From assembly GCA_009886625.1 (NCBI GenBank), contig QXZA01000019.1, positions 9,107 to 48,064 of the forward strand: a DNA stretch of 38,958 bases, in the 5' to 3' direction. The position numbers and the translations under genes are program-made. The notes below the pieces were generated by a model. The model ran no database searches. It was not told where the DNA came from and saw nothing but the letters and a program-made list of their open reading frames with translations. How positions within the stretch are numbered: the first letter of the stretch is position 1; every line of letters begins with the position of its first letter. The DNA comes from Flavobacteriaceae bacterium. GTDB taxonomy: Bacteria > Bacteroidota > Bacteroidia > Flavobacteriales > Flavobacteriaceae. Below are positions 25,122-33,900 of this stretch, in pieces.

Positions 25122-25517
25122 ATGGCTCAAAAAACGATTCTTGTTTTTTATGATGCCACTTGTGTTCTTTGTAATCGTTCGATTCTTTGGTTAATCAAAA
25201 ATGATGTTGAAGATATTTTTCGTTTTTCACATGTTTCAAGTACACTTGCTCGAGCACAAGAATTTAAAGTTTCTTCAGACGCAATCTCCATACTAACAGA
25301 AAAAGGACACTATTTAAAAAGTAGTGCAGCTGTACTTTATTTGCTTCAAAAAACCAAGCGCTACCGAATTTTGTGTCGTTTTTTAAAGATCCTTCCACTA
25401 AAAAGCTTAGATGTGCTTTACAACATCATCGCTAGAAATAGGTATAAGTGGTTTGGAAATTATTCTGAGTGTAAAATTCCTGATCGTCAATTAAAATCCA
25501 AGTTTTTGGATTTTTGA
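25122..25517 (+). CDS. DCC-family thiol-disulfide oxidoreductase (DUF393, YuxK-like)
   Basis: 131 residues. The N-terminal thioredoxin-like strand leads into VFYDATCVLCNRSILWL, the family's D..C..C signature (Asp11, Cys14, Cys17), followed by DIFRFSHVSS and 'LKSSAAVLYLLQKTKRY', all in the expected places. No signal peptide, so it is cytosolic or membrane-peripheral. Members are predicted thiol-disulfide oxidoreductases with little biochemistry. It is the last gene of the porin-FMN-membrane protein operon, four bases after the previous stop. A rho-independent terminator overlaps its last seven codons and stop, marking the operon end. Redox context (flavin plus dithiol) fits an electron-transfer module. 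Confidence 0.85.
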   Translation: MAQKTILVFYDATCVLCNRSILWLIKNDVEDIFRFSHVSSTLARAQEFKVSSDAISILTEKGHYLKSSAAVLYLLQKTKRYRILCRFLKILPLKSLDVLYNIIARNRYKWFGNYSECKIPDRQLKSKFLDF

Positions 25518-25523
25518 TTTTTT
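25494..25523 (+). terminator. Rho-independent terminator overlapping the DCC gene end
   Basis: AAATCCAA (25494-25501), loop GTTT, TTGGATTT (25506-25513): a perfect eight-base stem, followed by TTGATTTTTT. The stem encodes the last residues of the DCC protein and the TGA lies in the T-tract. Confidence 0.7.
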
Positions 25524-25623
25524 AAAAAATGAGTGAAATCAGTGTATTTTGTTTGAAAAACGACTAAAAAGAACAGAAATTGATCAAAAAAAGGGCTTTT
25601 TTGAGAAAATCATTTAGCGAACA

Positions 25624-26025
25624 CTAGTCCGCTCTTATTTTTTCCCCCTTTGAAAAGTAGGAAACTTCTTTCCCTTCTTTAAATTCCTTTACTGCTTGAA
25701 CAGTACCGTCATTAGAATAGTAGAACCATTTCCCTACAGGGATTCCTTCATTATAACTTTCTTCCCAGCCTATTTGACCATTTTGATGATACCAAAACAC
25801 CTTCCCGTGGGCTTTTCCTTCTTTGTAATTCTGTTCTATTCTTTTTTCCCCGGTCTCAAAATAAAAAACGGTTTTTCCATGTTGAATACCTTCTTTAAAA
25901 GACTTAATACACTTTAATTTTCCGCTATCAAAGAATTCTTTTTCAATCTCAAGTTTAGAATCCAATACAAATTGACTGAAACACATGGAGTGTATAAAGA
26001 AAAGATAAAAGGGCAAGAATTTCAT
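25624..26025 (-). CDS. Exported MORN-repeat protein (YwqK-like)
   Basis: 133 residues. MKFLPFYLFFIHSMCFSQ is a signal peptide. The mature protein consists of about four MORN-variant repeats of roughly 22 residues: KEFFDSGKLKCIKSFKEG, HGKTVFYFETGEKRIEQ, HGKVFWYHQNGQIGWEE and VGKWFYYSNDGTVQAVKE. Such proteins are often labelled 'toxin-antitoxin system YwqK family antitoxin'; there is no toxin neighbour here and the protein is exported, so I do not accept that name. MORN repeats commonly mediate protein or membrane contacts. It lies 24 bases downstream of the trehalose fusion gene on the same strand and may be co-transcribed with it. A 106-base gap with no gene separates it from the DCC gene. 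Confidence 0.75.
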   Translation of the reverse strand: MKFLPFYLFFIHSMCFSQFVLDSKLEIEKEFFDSGKLKCIKSFKEGIQHGKTVFYFETGEKRIEQNYKEGKAHGKVFWYHQNGQIGWEESYNEGIPVGKWFYYSNDGTVQAVKEFKEGKEVSYFSKGEKIRAD

Positions 26026-26049
26026 GAGTTAAATTTTTAAATATAAAAA

Positions 26050-28251
26050 CTATTTTTTGAAGTGATTTAAAAGATTTATTAATTCTTGAGGAGCGACAAC
26101 AGAATGTTTTGCCACCGATTTCTTATTTCCTACTTTAATTGAAATAACCTCATCGGGTAACTGTGTAAACATATTTTCATCGGTTACATCGTCTCCTGCA
26201 ACTAAAACAAAATCATAGGGCTCTTTGGCATAGTGATCATAGGATGCAATTCCTTTATTCGTTGTGGACGTTGTAACTTCAATTATCTTATCTCCCTCCA
26301 TCAAACTGATATCGTTAGACAACATACTGGACAATACCGTTTTTAATTCCTGTGATTTTATTACTCCTAATTCTGGATCAGTTTTTCTAAAATGCCAAAC
26401 CAAGGAATTTCTTTTCTGTTCAATAAAAGTTCCGGGAGTATTGTCAGTAAACTGTTGTAAAATTGGATAAATATGGTTCATCCAGCTTGAACTTGACGCA
26501 TTCTTTTCTATCCATTCCTTTTGCGGTTCTTTTTCAAAATGACCGTGCTCTGCAATCATTGTTAAGTTTAAATCTTTAAATATCTGATCTAAAAACTCTG
26601 GGGGTCTCCCACTAATTATGATGACTTTATTTTTAGGGTCTTGATTTAATTCTTTTAAAAGGTTTATGACCGTGGGTGAGGGTAATGCTTTTTTATGATT
26701 CTTATGAAATGAAACTAAAGTACCATCATAATCAAGAAGGAAAAGGCGTTTATTCGCTAGAGCATATTGTATCTCAAATTTAGAAATTGTATTTGGAGTG
26801 ATTCTTTTTGTTTTATGGATTGGAATCCTTTTTGAAATTCTATCCAATTCCTTCAAAAACGTCTCTGACCAGAACTTAATATTGTAGCGTTTTACTCGTT
26901 CACGCAATTCGGTATTCCGTTCAACTTGTTCTGAAAGGGGCATATTTAATGCCTCGTGTATGGTGTTTGATAAAGCGGTAATGTCAAAAGGGTTTACAAT
27001 AAGAGACTGATGTAACTCTTTGGAAGCCCCAGCCAGTTCACTTAAAATCAAAACCCCATCATTCTGAATACGAGTTGCTAAATATTCTTTAGCTACCAGG
27101 TTCATACCATCTCTAAGGGGGGTAACCATGGCAACATCAGAAAGGCGGTATAAATTAATTAAATCGTCAAAATCAAATGATCTGTAATAATACCATATCG
27201 GCGTCCAATTTACAGTTGCAAAATTTCCATTAACCCTACCTATAATTTCATCTGTTTCTCTTTTGAGTTCTTTATAATGAGAAACGTTTGCTCTTGATGG
27301 CACTAAGACCATGAGCATTCGAACTTTCTCTTTGTATTCTGGATATTGGGTTAGAAATAATTCGAATGACTTCACACGATTGATTACTCCTTTGGTATAA
27401 TCTAATCGATCAATAGAAAGAATGATTTTCCCCTGATTAAGCTCTTTGTGTTTTTCAAGTTCTATTCTTAATGGAGAGAAGCTTTCTTTTTCACTTTTGG
27501 TATGATCATATGCTGTTTTTTCAAACTTTTCATAATCAATTCCCATTGGAAATGTATTGACTACAATTTCTCTATCTCCTTTTTGAATTAGGTTAAAATT
27601 TACATTTAAATGCAGGATTCTTCTTACAGAACTCAAAAAATGGCGTTTATAGTCATAGGTGTGAAATCCAATCAGGTCAGAACCAAGCATTCCTTTTAAT
27701 AGCTCTTCTCTTTTTGGGAAAATTCTAAAAATTTCAAAAGAAGGAAAAGGAATATGGAGGAAAAATCCAATGGTTACGTCTTTTCTGATTGATTTGATCA
27801 TTTCAGGCACTAATAATAATTGATAGTCATGAACCCATACTTGATCCCCTTCTTCAATTTCTTCAAGAATGGCATTTGCAAATTTTTGATTCACTTTCAC
27901 ATAGGCATCCCACTGCTGTTCATCAAACTGAAAGTGTTGTTTAAAGTAATGAAATAGTGGCCAAATACATTTGTTTGATAGCCCTAAATAAAAATCATCT
28001 ATCTCTTCATTAGACAGGGATATCGGTTTGAATTTTTTTTCGAATAACCCTTTGGATAAGGTTTCATATTCCTTGTCATCAATCTCATTTGAGCTAATCC
28101 CTGGCCATCCAATCCACAAAGATTTGCCATTTTCGTGAACAGACTTCAATCCTGTTGCCAATCCTCCAGAAGTTGGACTAAAAATCCACTGATTCTGTTG
28201 TTTTTCAATTTTAATGGGAAGTCTATTTGAAACAATGATAAATTTTGACAT
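26050..28251 (-). CDS. otsAB: Bifunctional trehalose-6-phosphate synthase/phosphatase (OtsA-OtsB fusion)
   Basis: 733-residue cytosolic fusion. Residues 1-475 are a GT20 glycosyltransferase: SNRLPI at 8, SGGLATGL at 28, WIGWPG at 46, VHDYQLLLVPEMI at 140, LHIPFPS at 165, SIDRLDYTKGV at 279, TPLRDGMNLVAKEY at 377 and ILSELAGASKEL at 402. Residues 500-733 are a HAD phosphatase: LLDYDGTLVSF (nucleophile Asp507), IISGRP, AEHGHF and VAGDDVTDENMF. All catalytic residues appear intact, so one polypeptide should make trehalose-6-phosphate from UDP-glucose and glucose-6-phosphate and then dephosphorylate it to trehalose. Trehalose is an osmoprotectant, apt for a marine cell. The gene is divergent from a GH15 hydrolase across only 66 bases, so regulation is likely shared. 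Confidence 0.95.
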   Translation of the reverse strand: MSKFIIVSNRLPIKIEKQQNQWIFSPTSGGLATGLKSVHENGKSLWIGWPGISSNEIDDKEYETLSKGLFEKKFKPISLSNEEIDDFYLGLSNKCIWPLFHYFKQHFQFDEQQWDAYVKVNQKFANAILEEIEEGDQVWVHDYQLLLVPEMIKSIRKDVTIGFFLHIPFPSFEIFRIFPKREELLKGMLGSDLIGFHTYDYKRHFLSSVRRILHLNVNFNLIQKGDREIVVNTFPMGIDYEKFEKTAYDHTKSEKESFSPLRIELEKHKELNQGKIILSIDRLDYTKGVINRVKSFELFLTQYPEYKEKVRMLMVLVPSRANVSHYKELKRETDEIIGRVNGNFATVNWTPIWYYYRSFDFDDLINLYRLSDVAMVTPLRDGMNLVAKEYLATRIQNDGVLILSELAGASKELHQSLIVNPFDITALSNTIHEALNMPLSEQVERNTELRERVKRYNIKFWSETFLKELDRISKRIPIHKTKRITPNTISKFEIQYALANKRLFLLDYDGTLVSFHKNHKKALPSPTVINLLKELNQDPKNKVIIISGRPPEFLDQIFKDLNLTMIAEHGHFEKEPQKEWIEKNASSSSWMNHIYPILQQFTDNTPGTFIEQKRNSLVWHFRKTDPELGVIKSQELKTVLSSMLSNDISLMEGDKIIEVTTSTTNKGIASYDHYAKEPYDFVLVAGDDVTDENMFTQLPDEVISIKVGNKKSVAKHSVVAPQELINLLNHFKK

Positions 28252-28317
28252 ACTTTGCTAAACTTAAGTTTTCTTTGATTAATAAACTAAATGTATGTAT
28301 AAATAAAACCCTTTTCA

Positions 28318-30072
28318 ATGAATGGTAATTTAAATTATGGCATAATTGGAAATTGCAAATCTGCAGCCCTAATAAATGAGGACTCTTCAATAGATTGGCT
28401 CTGTCTTCCACAATTTGATTCTGCATCCGTATTTGCCAAAATACTTGATCACGAAAAAGGAGGGCATTTTAAAATCAATAATGCCGACTATACCCTCTCA
28501 CAATCCTATCTTGAAAACAGTTGTATTTTAAGAACTGTTTTTGAAAATAAAAGCTCCGCTTTTGAAGTGTTGGATTTCATGCCTCGATATAAAAATGAGG
28601 TCCAATCTTTCTATACTCCTAGAGAAGTAATAAGATTGATAAGGCCTATAAAAGGAGTTCCGAAAATTTCTTTAGATTACAAGCCTAAATTAGAATATGC
28701 AGCGGCAGAAACGACCACCTATATCAAAGATGATTTTATTGTAAGTGTTTATGATCACGATACCTACGACTCTTTATATTTATATTCTAATATTAGTTCT
28801 CAAGCCATTTTATCGGGTACAGAGATAGCATTAAAAGAAACTGCGTTTTTTTCAATTGCTTATAATGAGAAAATGAAACTGCCAACTGTAGAACAATGCC
28901 TTTTGAATTTTGAAAGAACCAAAGTGTATTGGCTCAACTGGTGTGATAAAACACCCCATTACACTAATTATAACGAGGTTATTTTAAGAAGTGCAATGAC
29001 CTTAAAGCTTCTAAGTTTTGATAAAACAGGGGCTATATTGGCAGCAGCAACTACTTCATTACCAGAATCAATTGGGGAGGTTCGGAATTGGGACTATCGC
29101 TTCTCATGGATTCGAGATTCTTCTATGGTTATCCGTGTAATTTCTAAACTCGGTCATCGAAAAATCGTTAAAGATTTTATTGACTACATCATAGATCTTG
29201 TCCCTGAAAAAGATGAAAAATTCCAAATTATGTATGGAATTAACAAAGAAAAAGTGCTTACTGAAAAAGTGTTAAGTCACTTGAGTGGCTATGAAAATTC
29301 TGCTCCTGTTAGAATTGGAAATGCCGCATATGAACAAAAACAAAATGATATTTATGGGATACTAATTGACGCAATTCATGTTGAATTATCTGAGTTTCCT
29401 TTAGTTTATGAAAAAAAAGAAGAGCTCTGGTCTATTGTAAAAAATATCGTCTGGATTGTAAAAAATAACTGGAGGTATCCAGACAAAGGAATCTGGGAAT
29501 TCCGAGATGAGGACAAACACTTTACCTTTTCAAAAGTCTTATGTTGGGTTGCTATGGATCGTGCCATAAAAATTGCAAGCCTACTTGGTAAGGAAAAACC
29601 TTTATGGAATGAAATTCAATCCGAAATTAAAAAGGATATCCACGAAAAAGCTTGGAATGAAAAAGTAGGCTCTTATACCCAATATTATGGCTCTGATGCA
29701 TTAGATGCTTCTGTCCTTTTAATGGAACAATACGGGTTTATAGACGCTCATGATGAACGCTTTGTCAAAACCGTTCATGCAATAGAAAAAGAACTCTCTT
29801 ATGAAGGCTTGTTGTTCCGATATAAAAACACAGATGACTTTGGTGTACCCTCCTCCTCTTTCACTATTTGTACGTTTTGGTTCATCAACAGTTTGTATAA
29901 AATTGGAGAAGTAGAAAAATCAAGAAAACTCTTTGATCAAATCTTAGAATACAGTAACCACCTAGGATTATTTAGTGAAGACTTAGACTTTAAGACCAAG
30001 CGTCTTTTGGGTAATTTTCCTCAGGCCTACTCTCATCTCGCTTTAATTGATGTGGCCTTGAATTTCAATTAG
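28318..30072 (+). CDS. GH15 glucoamylase-like hydrolase, possibly trehalase
   Basis: 584 residues. The N-terminal beta-sandwich starts NYGIIGNCKSAALINEDSSI and the GH15 (alpha/alpha)6 barrel follows. Key motifs: RNWDYRFSWIRDSS at 256, GIWEFRD (general acid Glu394), SEDLDFKTKRLLGNFPQAYS with Glu554 as the likely base. No signal peptide, so it works in the cytosol. GH15 proteins of this cytosolic bacterial type include glucoamylase-like enzymes and proven trehalases in actinobacteria. Placement back-to-back with a trehalose synthase/phosphatase fusion makes trehalose the likeliest substrate, but maltodextrin or another alpha-glucoside remains possible. The start lies 66 bases from the otsAB start. 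No clear promoter consensus is visible in that gap. Confidence 0.88.
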   Translation: MNGNLNYGIIGNCKSAALINEDSSIDWLCLPQFDSASVFAKILDHEKGGHFKINNADYTLSQSYLENSCILRTVFENKSSAFEVLDFMPRYKNEVQSFYTPREVIRLIRPIKGVPKISLDYKPKLEYAAAETTTYIKDDFIVSVYDHDTYDSLYLYSNISSQAILSGTEIALKETAFFSIAYNEKMKLPTVEQCLLNFERTKVYWLNWCDKTPHYTNYNEVILRSAMTLKLLSFDKTGAILAAATTSLPESIGEVRNWDYRFSWIRDSSMVIRVISKLGHRKIVKDFIDYIIDLVPEKDEKFQIMYGINKEKVLTEKVLSHLSGYENSAPVRIGNAAYEQKQNDIYGILIDAIHVELSEFPLVYEKKEELWSIVKNIVWIVKNNWRYPDKGIWEFRDEDKHFTFSKVLCWVAMDRAIKIASLLGKEKPLWNEIQSEIKKDIHEKAWNEKVGSYTQYYGSDALDASVLLMEQYGFIDAHDERFVKTVHAIEKELSYEGLLFRYKNTDDFGVPSSSFTICTFWFINSLYKIGEVEKSRKLFDQILEYSNHLGLFSEDLDFKTKRLLGNFPQAYSHLALIDVALNFN

Positions 30073-30165
30073 TAATAAAGCGTTTTTAATTCCTCAAGGT
30101 TTTTAGGGATACTATTTTTCATCAATTAAAAAAATATCCTAGTTTTACATCACTTTAAAAAATAG

Positions 30166-32718
30166 ATGATGAAAAAACTACTAATACTGTTTCTTATTGT
30201 TTCTGGAAATCTTGCTATGAGTCAAGAAAAGAAAAAAGAAGAAAGTGACAAGAAAGATGAAAAAACTATAGCAGACCTAACGAAATCAAGCAAGAAAATA
30301 GAAGGCCTTTTTACTATTTTTCAAGATACCTTAACAGGAGATGTCAAAATGGTTTTAAAGGAAAATCAACTAAACGAAGATTTTATTTATTTTTCTCAAA
30401 TCGCTGATGGTGTAACTGAAGCAGGCACATTTAGAGGCTCTTATCGTGGGTCTACAATTATCAATATTAAAAAGTATTTCAATAAAATTGAAATCGTAGC
30501 TCCCAATACTAATTTTTATTTTGATCCTGAAAACCCTCTCTCAAAAGCAGAGGGAGCAAATACATCAGATGCTGTAATTTCTAGTAATAAGGTTTTAGTT
30601 CATGAAAAAGAAAATGGACTCTATTTAATTGATGCCAATTCGCTGTTTTTGTCAGAAACTTTAACCCGTATTAAATATCCTAAAAGACCAGGAGCTTCTC
30701 CCATGGCCTTTAGTCTTGGAAGTTTAGACAAAGGGAAATCAAAAATTGAATCCATCAAAAATTATCCAGAAAATACCAATATCAAAACGGAATATGTCTA
30801 TAAAAACCCTTCTGTTATGAATGGAGGATCAGAGGCAATTAAAGATGGAAGAAACGTTTCTATCAAAGTCTTTCACTCTTTTTTAAGTATGCCTGAAGAA
30901 GGATATATACCGCATTATGATGATCCAAGAGTAGGGTTTTTCATTACTCAGATGAATGACATGACATCTGAAAAAACAACGAACTACAAAGATCTAGTGC
31001 ATCGATGGAGATTAATTAAAAAAGATCCTACTCAGGCCGTTTCTGAACCTGTTAAACCGATTAGGTGGTGGATAGAAAACAGTACCCCTTTTGAATGGAG
31101 AGAAACCATAAAAGAAGGAGTGTTAGCATGGAATAAAGCTTTTGAAAAAGCAGGGTTTAAAAATGCGATGGAAGTAAAGATACAACCAGACGATGCAGAC
31201 TGGGATGCAGGAGATGTTCGATATAATGTTCTCCGCTGGACTTCCTCTCCAAACCCACCATTTGGTGGTTACGGTCCCAGTATGACAAATCCTAGAACAG
31301 GAGAAATTATTGGAGCAGACATTATGTTAGAGTTTGTTCACTTTACCAATCGTGTCTTTTATGATAAATTATTTACCTCTGCATCTTCAAATATGGCCCT
31401 TGAAAGTGAGGAAACTATAGAACAAGGTCAAATGCGAGACTCTGAATTATTTTGTTCTATGGGACATATAATGCATGAAAACATGTTGTTTGGTAAAACT
31501 TTAGCTCAAGTAGCCGGCGCTTCAGATTCTGATTTAAAACAAATCATTGAAGAAGGAATGAAATCCCTTGTTATGCATGAAGTAGGACATACTTTAGGAC
31601 TAAACCACAATATGAAAGCTAGTGTAATTTATTCCCCAAGCCAATTGGCAGATCCTGACTTTATTGAAGGCAAAGCTTTGACTGGTTCGGTAATGGATTA
31701 TGCGGGGATCAATCTTACATTAGACAAAGAAAAGCAAGGGCAATTCTTTGATATGGCAGTAGGTCCTTATGATATTTGGGCTATACAATTTGGATATACT
31801 CAATTTGAAAACCAAGAAGAGCTAAATGCGGTACTCGCACGTTCTACCGAGCCACAATTAATTTTTGGTAACGATGCAGATGACATGCGTTCTCCTGGAA
31901 AAGGAATTGACCCAAGAGTCATGACCGGCGACTTATCAGGAGATCAAATTTCTTACTCAATAAACCGTTTCAAAATTGTTAATGCTGCGATGAAGGAGAT
32001 CAAAACAAAAATGAATAAAAATGGGGAAACTTATGAAGATTTAAGAAGAGCCTACTACACCCTCAATGGACAAGCCGCTCGTGCTGGTGACGTACTCTCT
32101 AGGTTTATTGGTGGAATTTATGTAGATCGCGCAATGATAGGACAAGAGGGCGGAAATGTGCCTTATACGCCTGTAAGTTTAAAGGACCAAAAAAGAGCAT
32201 TGGATGCAATTGAAGCTTATATATTTGCTCCCAACGCCTTTGCCGCATCGGGAAGTATCTATAATTCTTTAGCAAAACAACGTCGTGGCTTCGGTTTCTT
32301 TAGTGGTCCTGAAGATCCAAAAATTCATGATAGAATTTTAGGGTATCAAACACGCGTCTTGTCACATTTGATGCACCCTAATACGCTACAGCGTATTATG
32401 GATTCGCAACTTTATGGAAATCAGTACCGTTTAGATGCTTTTATGTCAGATTTGAATGACGCTATCTTTGAAGCAGATATTAAGGGAAATGTCAATACAT
32501 TCCGTCAAAATTTACAAGCTGTTTATGTCACACGATTAATTAATATGGTCACTGGAAAAGCCAGCTCAAGATTTAAAGTCCCTGCTAAATCTTTAGCAAT
32601 TTACAATTTGAATCAAATTGCAAAGCGCACCAAAAATCCGAAAGGTGATATTAGCAGCATCGCTCATAAAAACCACTTAAATACACTTATTAATAACGCA
32701 CTTAAAGAAATAAAATAG
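30166..32718 (+). CDS. Exported zinc metalloprotease (DUF5117/DUF4953 type)
   Basis: 850 residues. MKKLLILFLIVSGNLAMSQ is the signal peptide (the ATG doubles as MMKK; either start gives the same mature protein). A Lys/Glu-rich linker follows, then the DUF5118/DUF5117-like N-terminal part ('SSKKIEGLFTIFQDTLTGDV'), then a metzincin-type catalytic domain with HEVGHTLGLNH: His471, Glu472, His475, His481. VMDYAGINL downstream supplies the Met-turn. The C-terminal region is alpha-helical, DUF4953-like. These large zinc-dependent proteases are common in Bacteroidota and are presumed to act on proteins outside the inner membrane; the substrate is unknown. It is monocistronic, 93 bases after GH15 and ended by a strong terminator at 32746. 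Confidence 0.9.
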   Translation: MMKKLLILFLIVSGNLAMSQEKKKEESDKKDEKTIADLTKSSKKIEGLFTIFQDTLTGDVKMVLKENQLNEDFIYFSQIADGVTEAGTFRGSYRGSTIINIKKYFNKIEIVAPNTNFYFDPENPLSKAEGANTSDAVISSNKVLVHEKENGLYLIDANSLFLSETLTRIKYPKRPGASPMAFSLGSLDKGKSKIESIKNYPENTNIKTEYVYKNPSVMNGGSEAIKDGRNVSIKVFHSFLSMPEEGYIPHYDDPRVGFFITQMNDMTSEKTTNYKDLVHRWRLIKKDPTQAVSEPVKPIRWWIENSTPFEWRETIKEGVLAWNKAFEKAGFKNAMEVKIQPDDADWDAGDVRYNVLRWTSSPNPPFGGYGPSMTNPRTGEIIGADIMLEFVHFTNRVFYDKLFTSASSNMALESEETIEQGQMRDSELFCSMGHIMHENMLFGKTLAQVAGASDSDLKQIIEEGMKSLVMHEVGHTLGLNHNMKASVIYSPSQLADPDFIEGKALTGSVMDYAGINLTLDKEKQGQFFDMAVGPYDIWAIQFGYTQFENQEELNAVLARSTEPQLIFGNDADDMRSPGKGIDPRVMTGDLSGDQISYSINRFKIVNAAMKEIKTKMNKNGETYEDLRRAYYTLNGQAARAGDVLSRFIGGIYVDRAMIGQEGGNVPYTPVSLKDQKRALDAIEAYIFAPNAFAASGSIYNSLAKQRRGFGFFSGPEDPKIHDRILGYQTRVLSHLMHPNTLQRIMDSQLYGNQYRLDAFMSDLNDAIFEADIKGNVNTFRQNLQAVYVTRLINMVTGKASSRFKVPAKSLAIYNLNQIAKRTKNPKGDISSIAHKNHLNTLINNALKEIK

Positions 32719-32745
32719 TGCTAAAAAAGCTAAATTAATGACTTT

Positions 32746-32772
32746 AAAACCCTCCTTTTTGGAGGGTTTTTT
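32746..32772. terminator. Strong terminator between convergent genes
   Basis: AAAACCCTCC, loop TTTTT, GGAGGGTTTT followed by TT: a perfect ten-base GC-containing stem. On the minus strand the stem is followed by TTTTAAAG, so it can stop both the metalloprotease transcript and the Rieske transcript arriving from the other side. Confidence 0.85.
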
Positions 32773-32776
32773 GTTG

Positions 32777-33778
32777 CTAATAATCTAAGTTATGCCGTTT
32801 CATCGCTCGCCGATAATGCATGGCGACAGTATCAAATTTTAGGTGTAATTCTTCCGTCAAGTCAAAAGGAACTTGTCGTGGTCGTTGAGACTCAACAATC
32901 CGTTTGTCTTGATCAAAAATAACTTGTTCAAAATTTTGTAAAACTGTATCCGCTTCATCCAAATTATAGTTTCGTCCAATGATACAATAGCCTCTCGATT
33001 CGTTTTGAGAAATGGGTTGGGAAACAAAAAGATACAACATTCCTTTGGCTCCTCCCCATCCTAAACGAAGGACTATAGTATAGGGAAGATGCAATTCATA
33101 AACGCTTCTTCGTTCCGGTTTTACTATATCATCATTAGCAAAAACGGGGAAGTCTTCTGTGTTGGTCGCTTCTGGTCTTACAATCTCGTAATGCAATACT
33201 CTATCTTTCACCATAACTTTACACTCTGGGACTTCTGGACGTTTAGGATCGCCTAATAATCCCGGGTGAACCCAAGGGAAATGTCCTAAATCCGTAAAGT
33301 TTTCTAATTGCCTTGAGCTTGCACTCTTCCAATCAAATGGGCCCGTATTTACAAACTTCCATTCCTTATCATTATATTCTGGAATTTCAGGAAGTTGGTA
33401 TAAGGGCTTTTCAAGAGCTACCCATACTAAGCCATATTTTTCTACACAATAATATGTCGGTGTTTTTGCCTTCTTTGGAATGTCAATATCTGGAGCCTGG
33501 GGTATGAATACACATGCTCCTTTATTATTATACTCCCAGGCGTGATAGGGACATACCAAACAATCGTCTTTAATCCACCCCAGAGATAATGCAGTTCCTC
33601 GGTGAATACAAATATCTCGCATTGCATGAACACTTCCGTCTGATGTTCTCCATATTACAAGTGCTTCGTCTAAAAGGAACGTCCCTAGAGGTTTTTCTTT
33701 TTTTATTTCAATACTGTAAGATACTGGGTGCCAACAGGCTTTTAGTTTTTCTGGAAAATTTTGCTGTGCATCATTCAT
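32777..33778 (-). CDS. Rieske non-haem iron oxygenase, alpha subunit
   Basis: 333 residues. The Rieske domain has DICIHRGTALSLG (Cys57, His59) and CLVCPYHAWEY (Cys76, His79) for the 2Fe-2S cluster. The catalytic domain has ENFTDLGHFPWVHPG, i.e. the N-x2-D-x2-H-x4-H motif (Asn160, Asp163, His166, His171), which together with a later Asp binds mononuclear iron; the spacing is like that of vanillate- and dicamba-type O-demethylases. It should hydroxylate or demethylate an aromatic or related compound with O2. No ferredoxin or reductase gene is in the window, so electrons must come from a component encoded elsewhere. The start MNDAQQNFPEKLKACWHPV is typical. Convergent with the metalloprotease through a shared terminator. 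Confidence 0.92.
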   Translation of the reverse strand: MNDAQQNFPEKLKACWHPVSYSIEIKKEKPLGTFLLDEALVIWRTSDGSVHAMRDICIHRGTALSLGWIKDDCLVCPYHAWEYNNKGACVFIPQAPDIDIPKKAKTPTYYCVEKYGLVWVALEKPLYQLPEIPEYNDKEWKFVNTGPFDWKSASSRQLENFTDLGHFPWVHPGLLGDPKRPEVPECKVMVKDRVLHYEIVRPEATNTEDFPVFANDDIVKPERRSVYELHLPYTIVLRLGWGGAKGMLYLFVSQPISQNESRGYCIIGRNYNLDEADTVLQNFEQVIFDQDKRIVESQRPRQVPFDLTEELHLKFDTVAMHYRRAMKRHNLDY

Positions 33779-33900
33779 ATTAACTCTTGATCGTTCTATA
33801 TTATTTTCTTTAAATGTAAACTATTGTAACAGATACGTTTTATTAAATGTAATAATCCATAATAAATCCCGTTTTGAATAATACTATATTAACAACATTA

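Noticed and set aside
25586-25602. A-tract/T-tract dyad around AAAAAAAGGGCTTTTTT as a second terminator
   Set aside because: The loop would be only two bases and the stem is almost all A-T; weak, and the DCC gene already has a better terminator.
25624-26025. YwqK antitoxin of a toxin-antitoxin system
   Set aside because: The label comes only from MORN-type repeats; the protein has a signal peptide and there is no toxin gene beside it.
28252-28317. Divergent promoters between otsAB and GH15
   Set aside because: Only mismatched boxes such as TACATTTA were found, with no properly spaced TTG; not reported as features.
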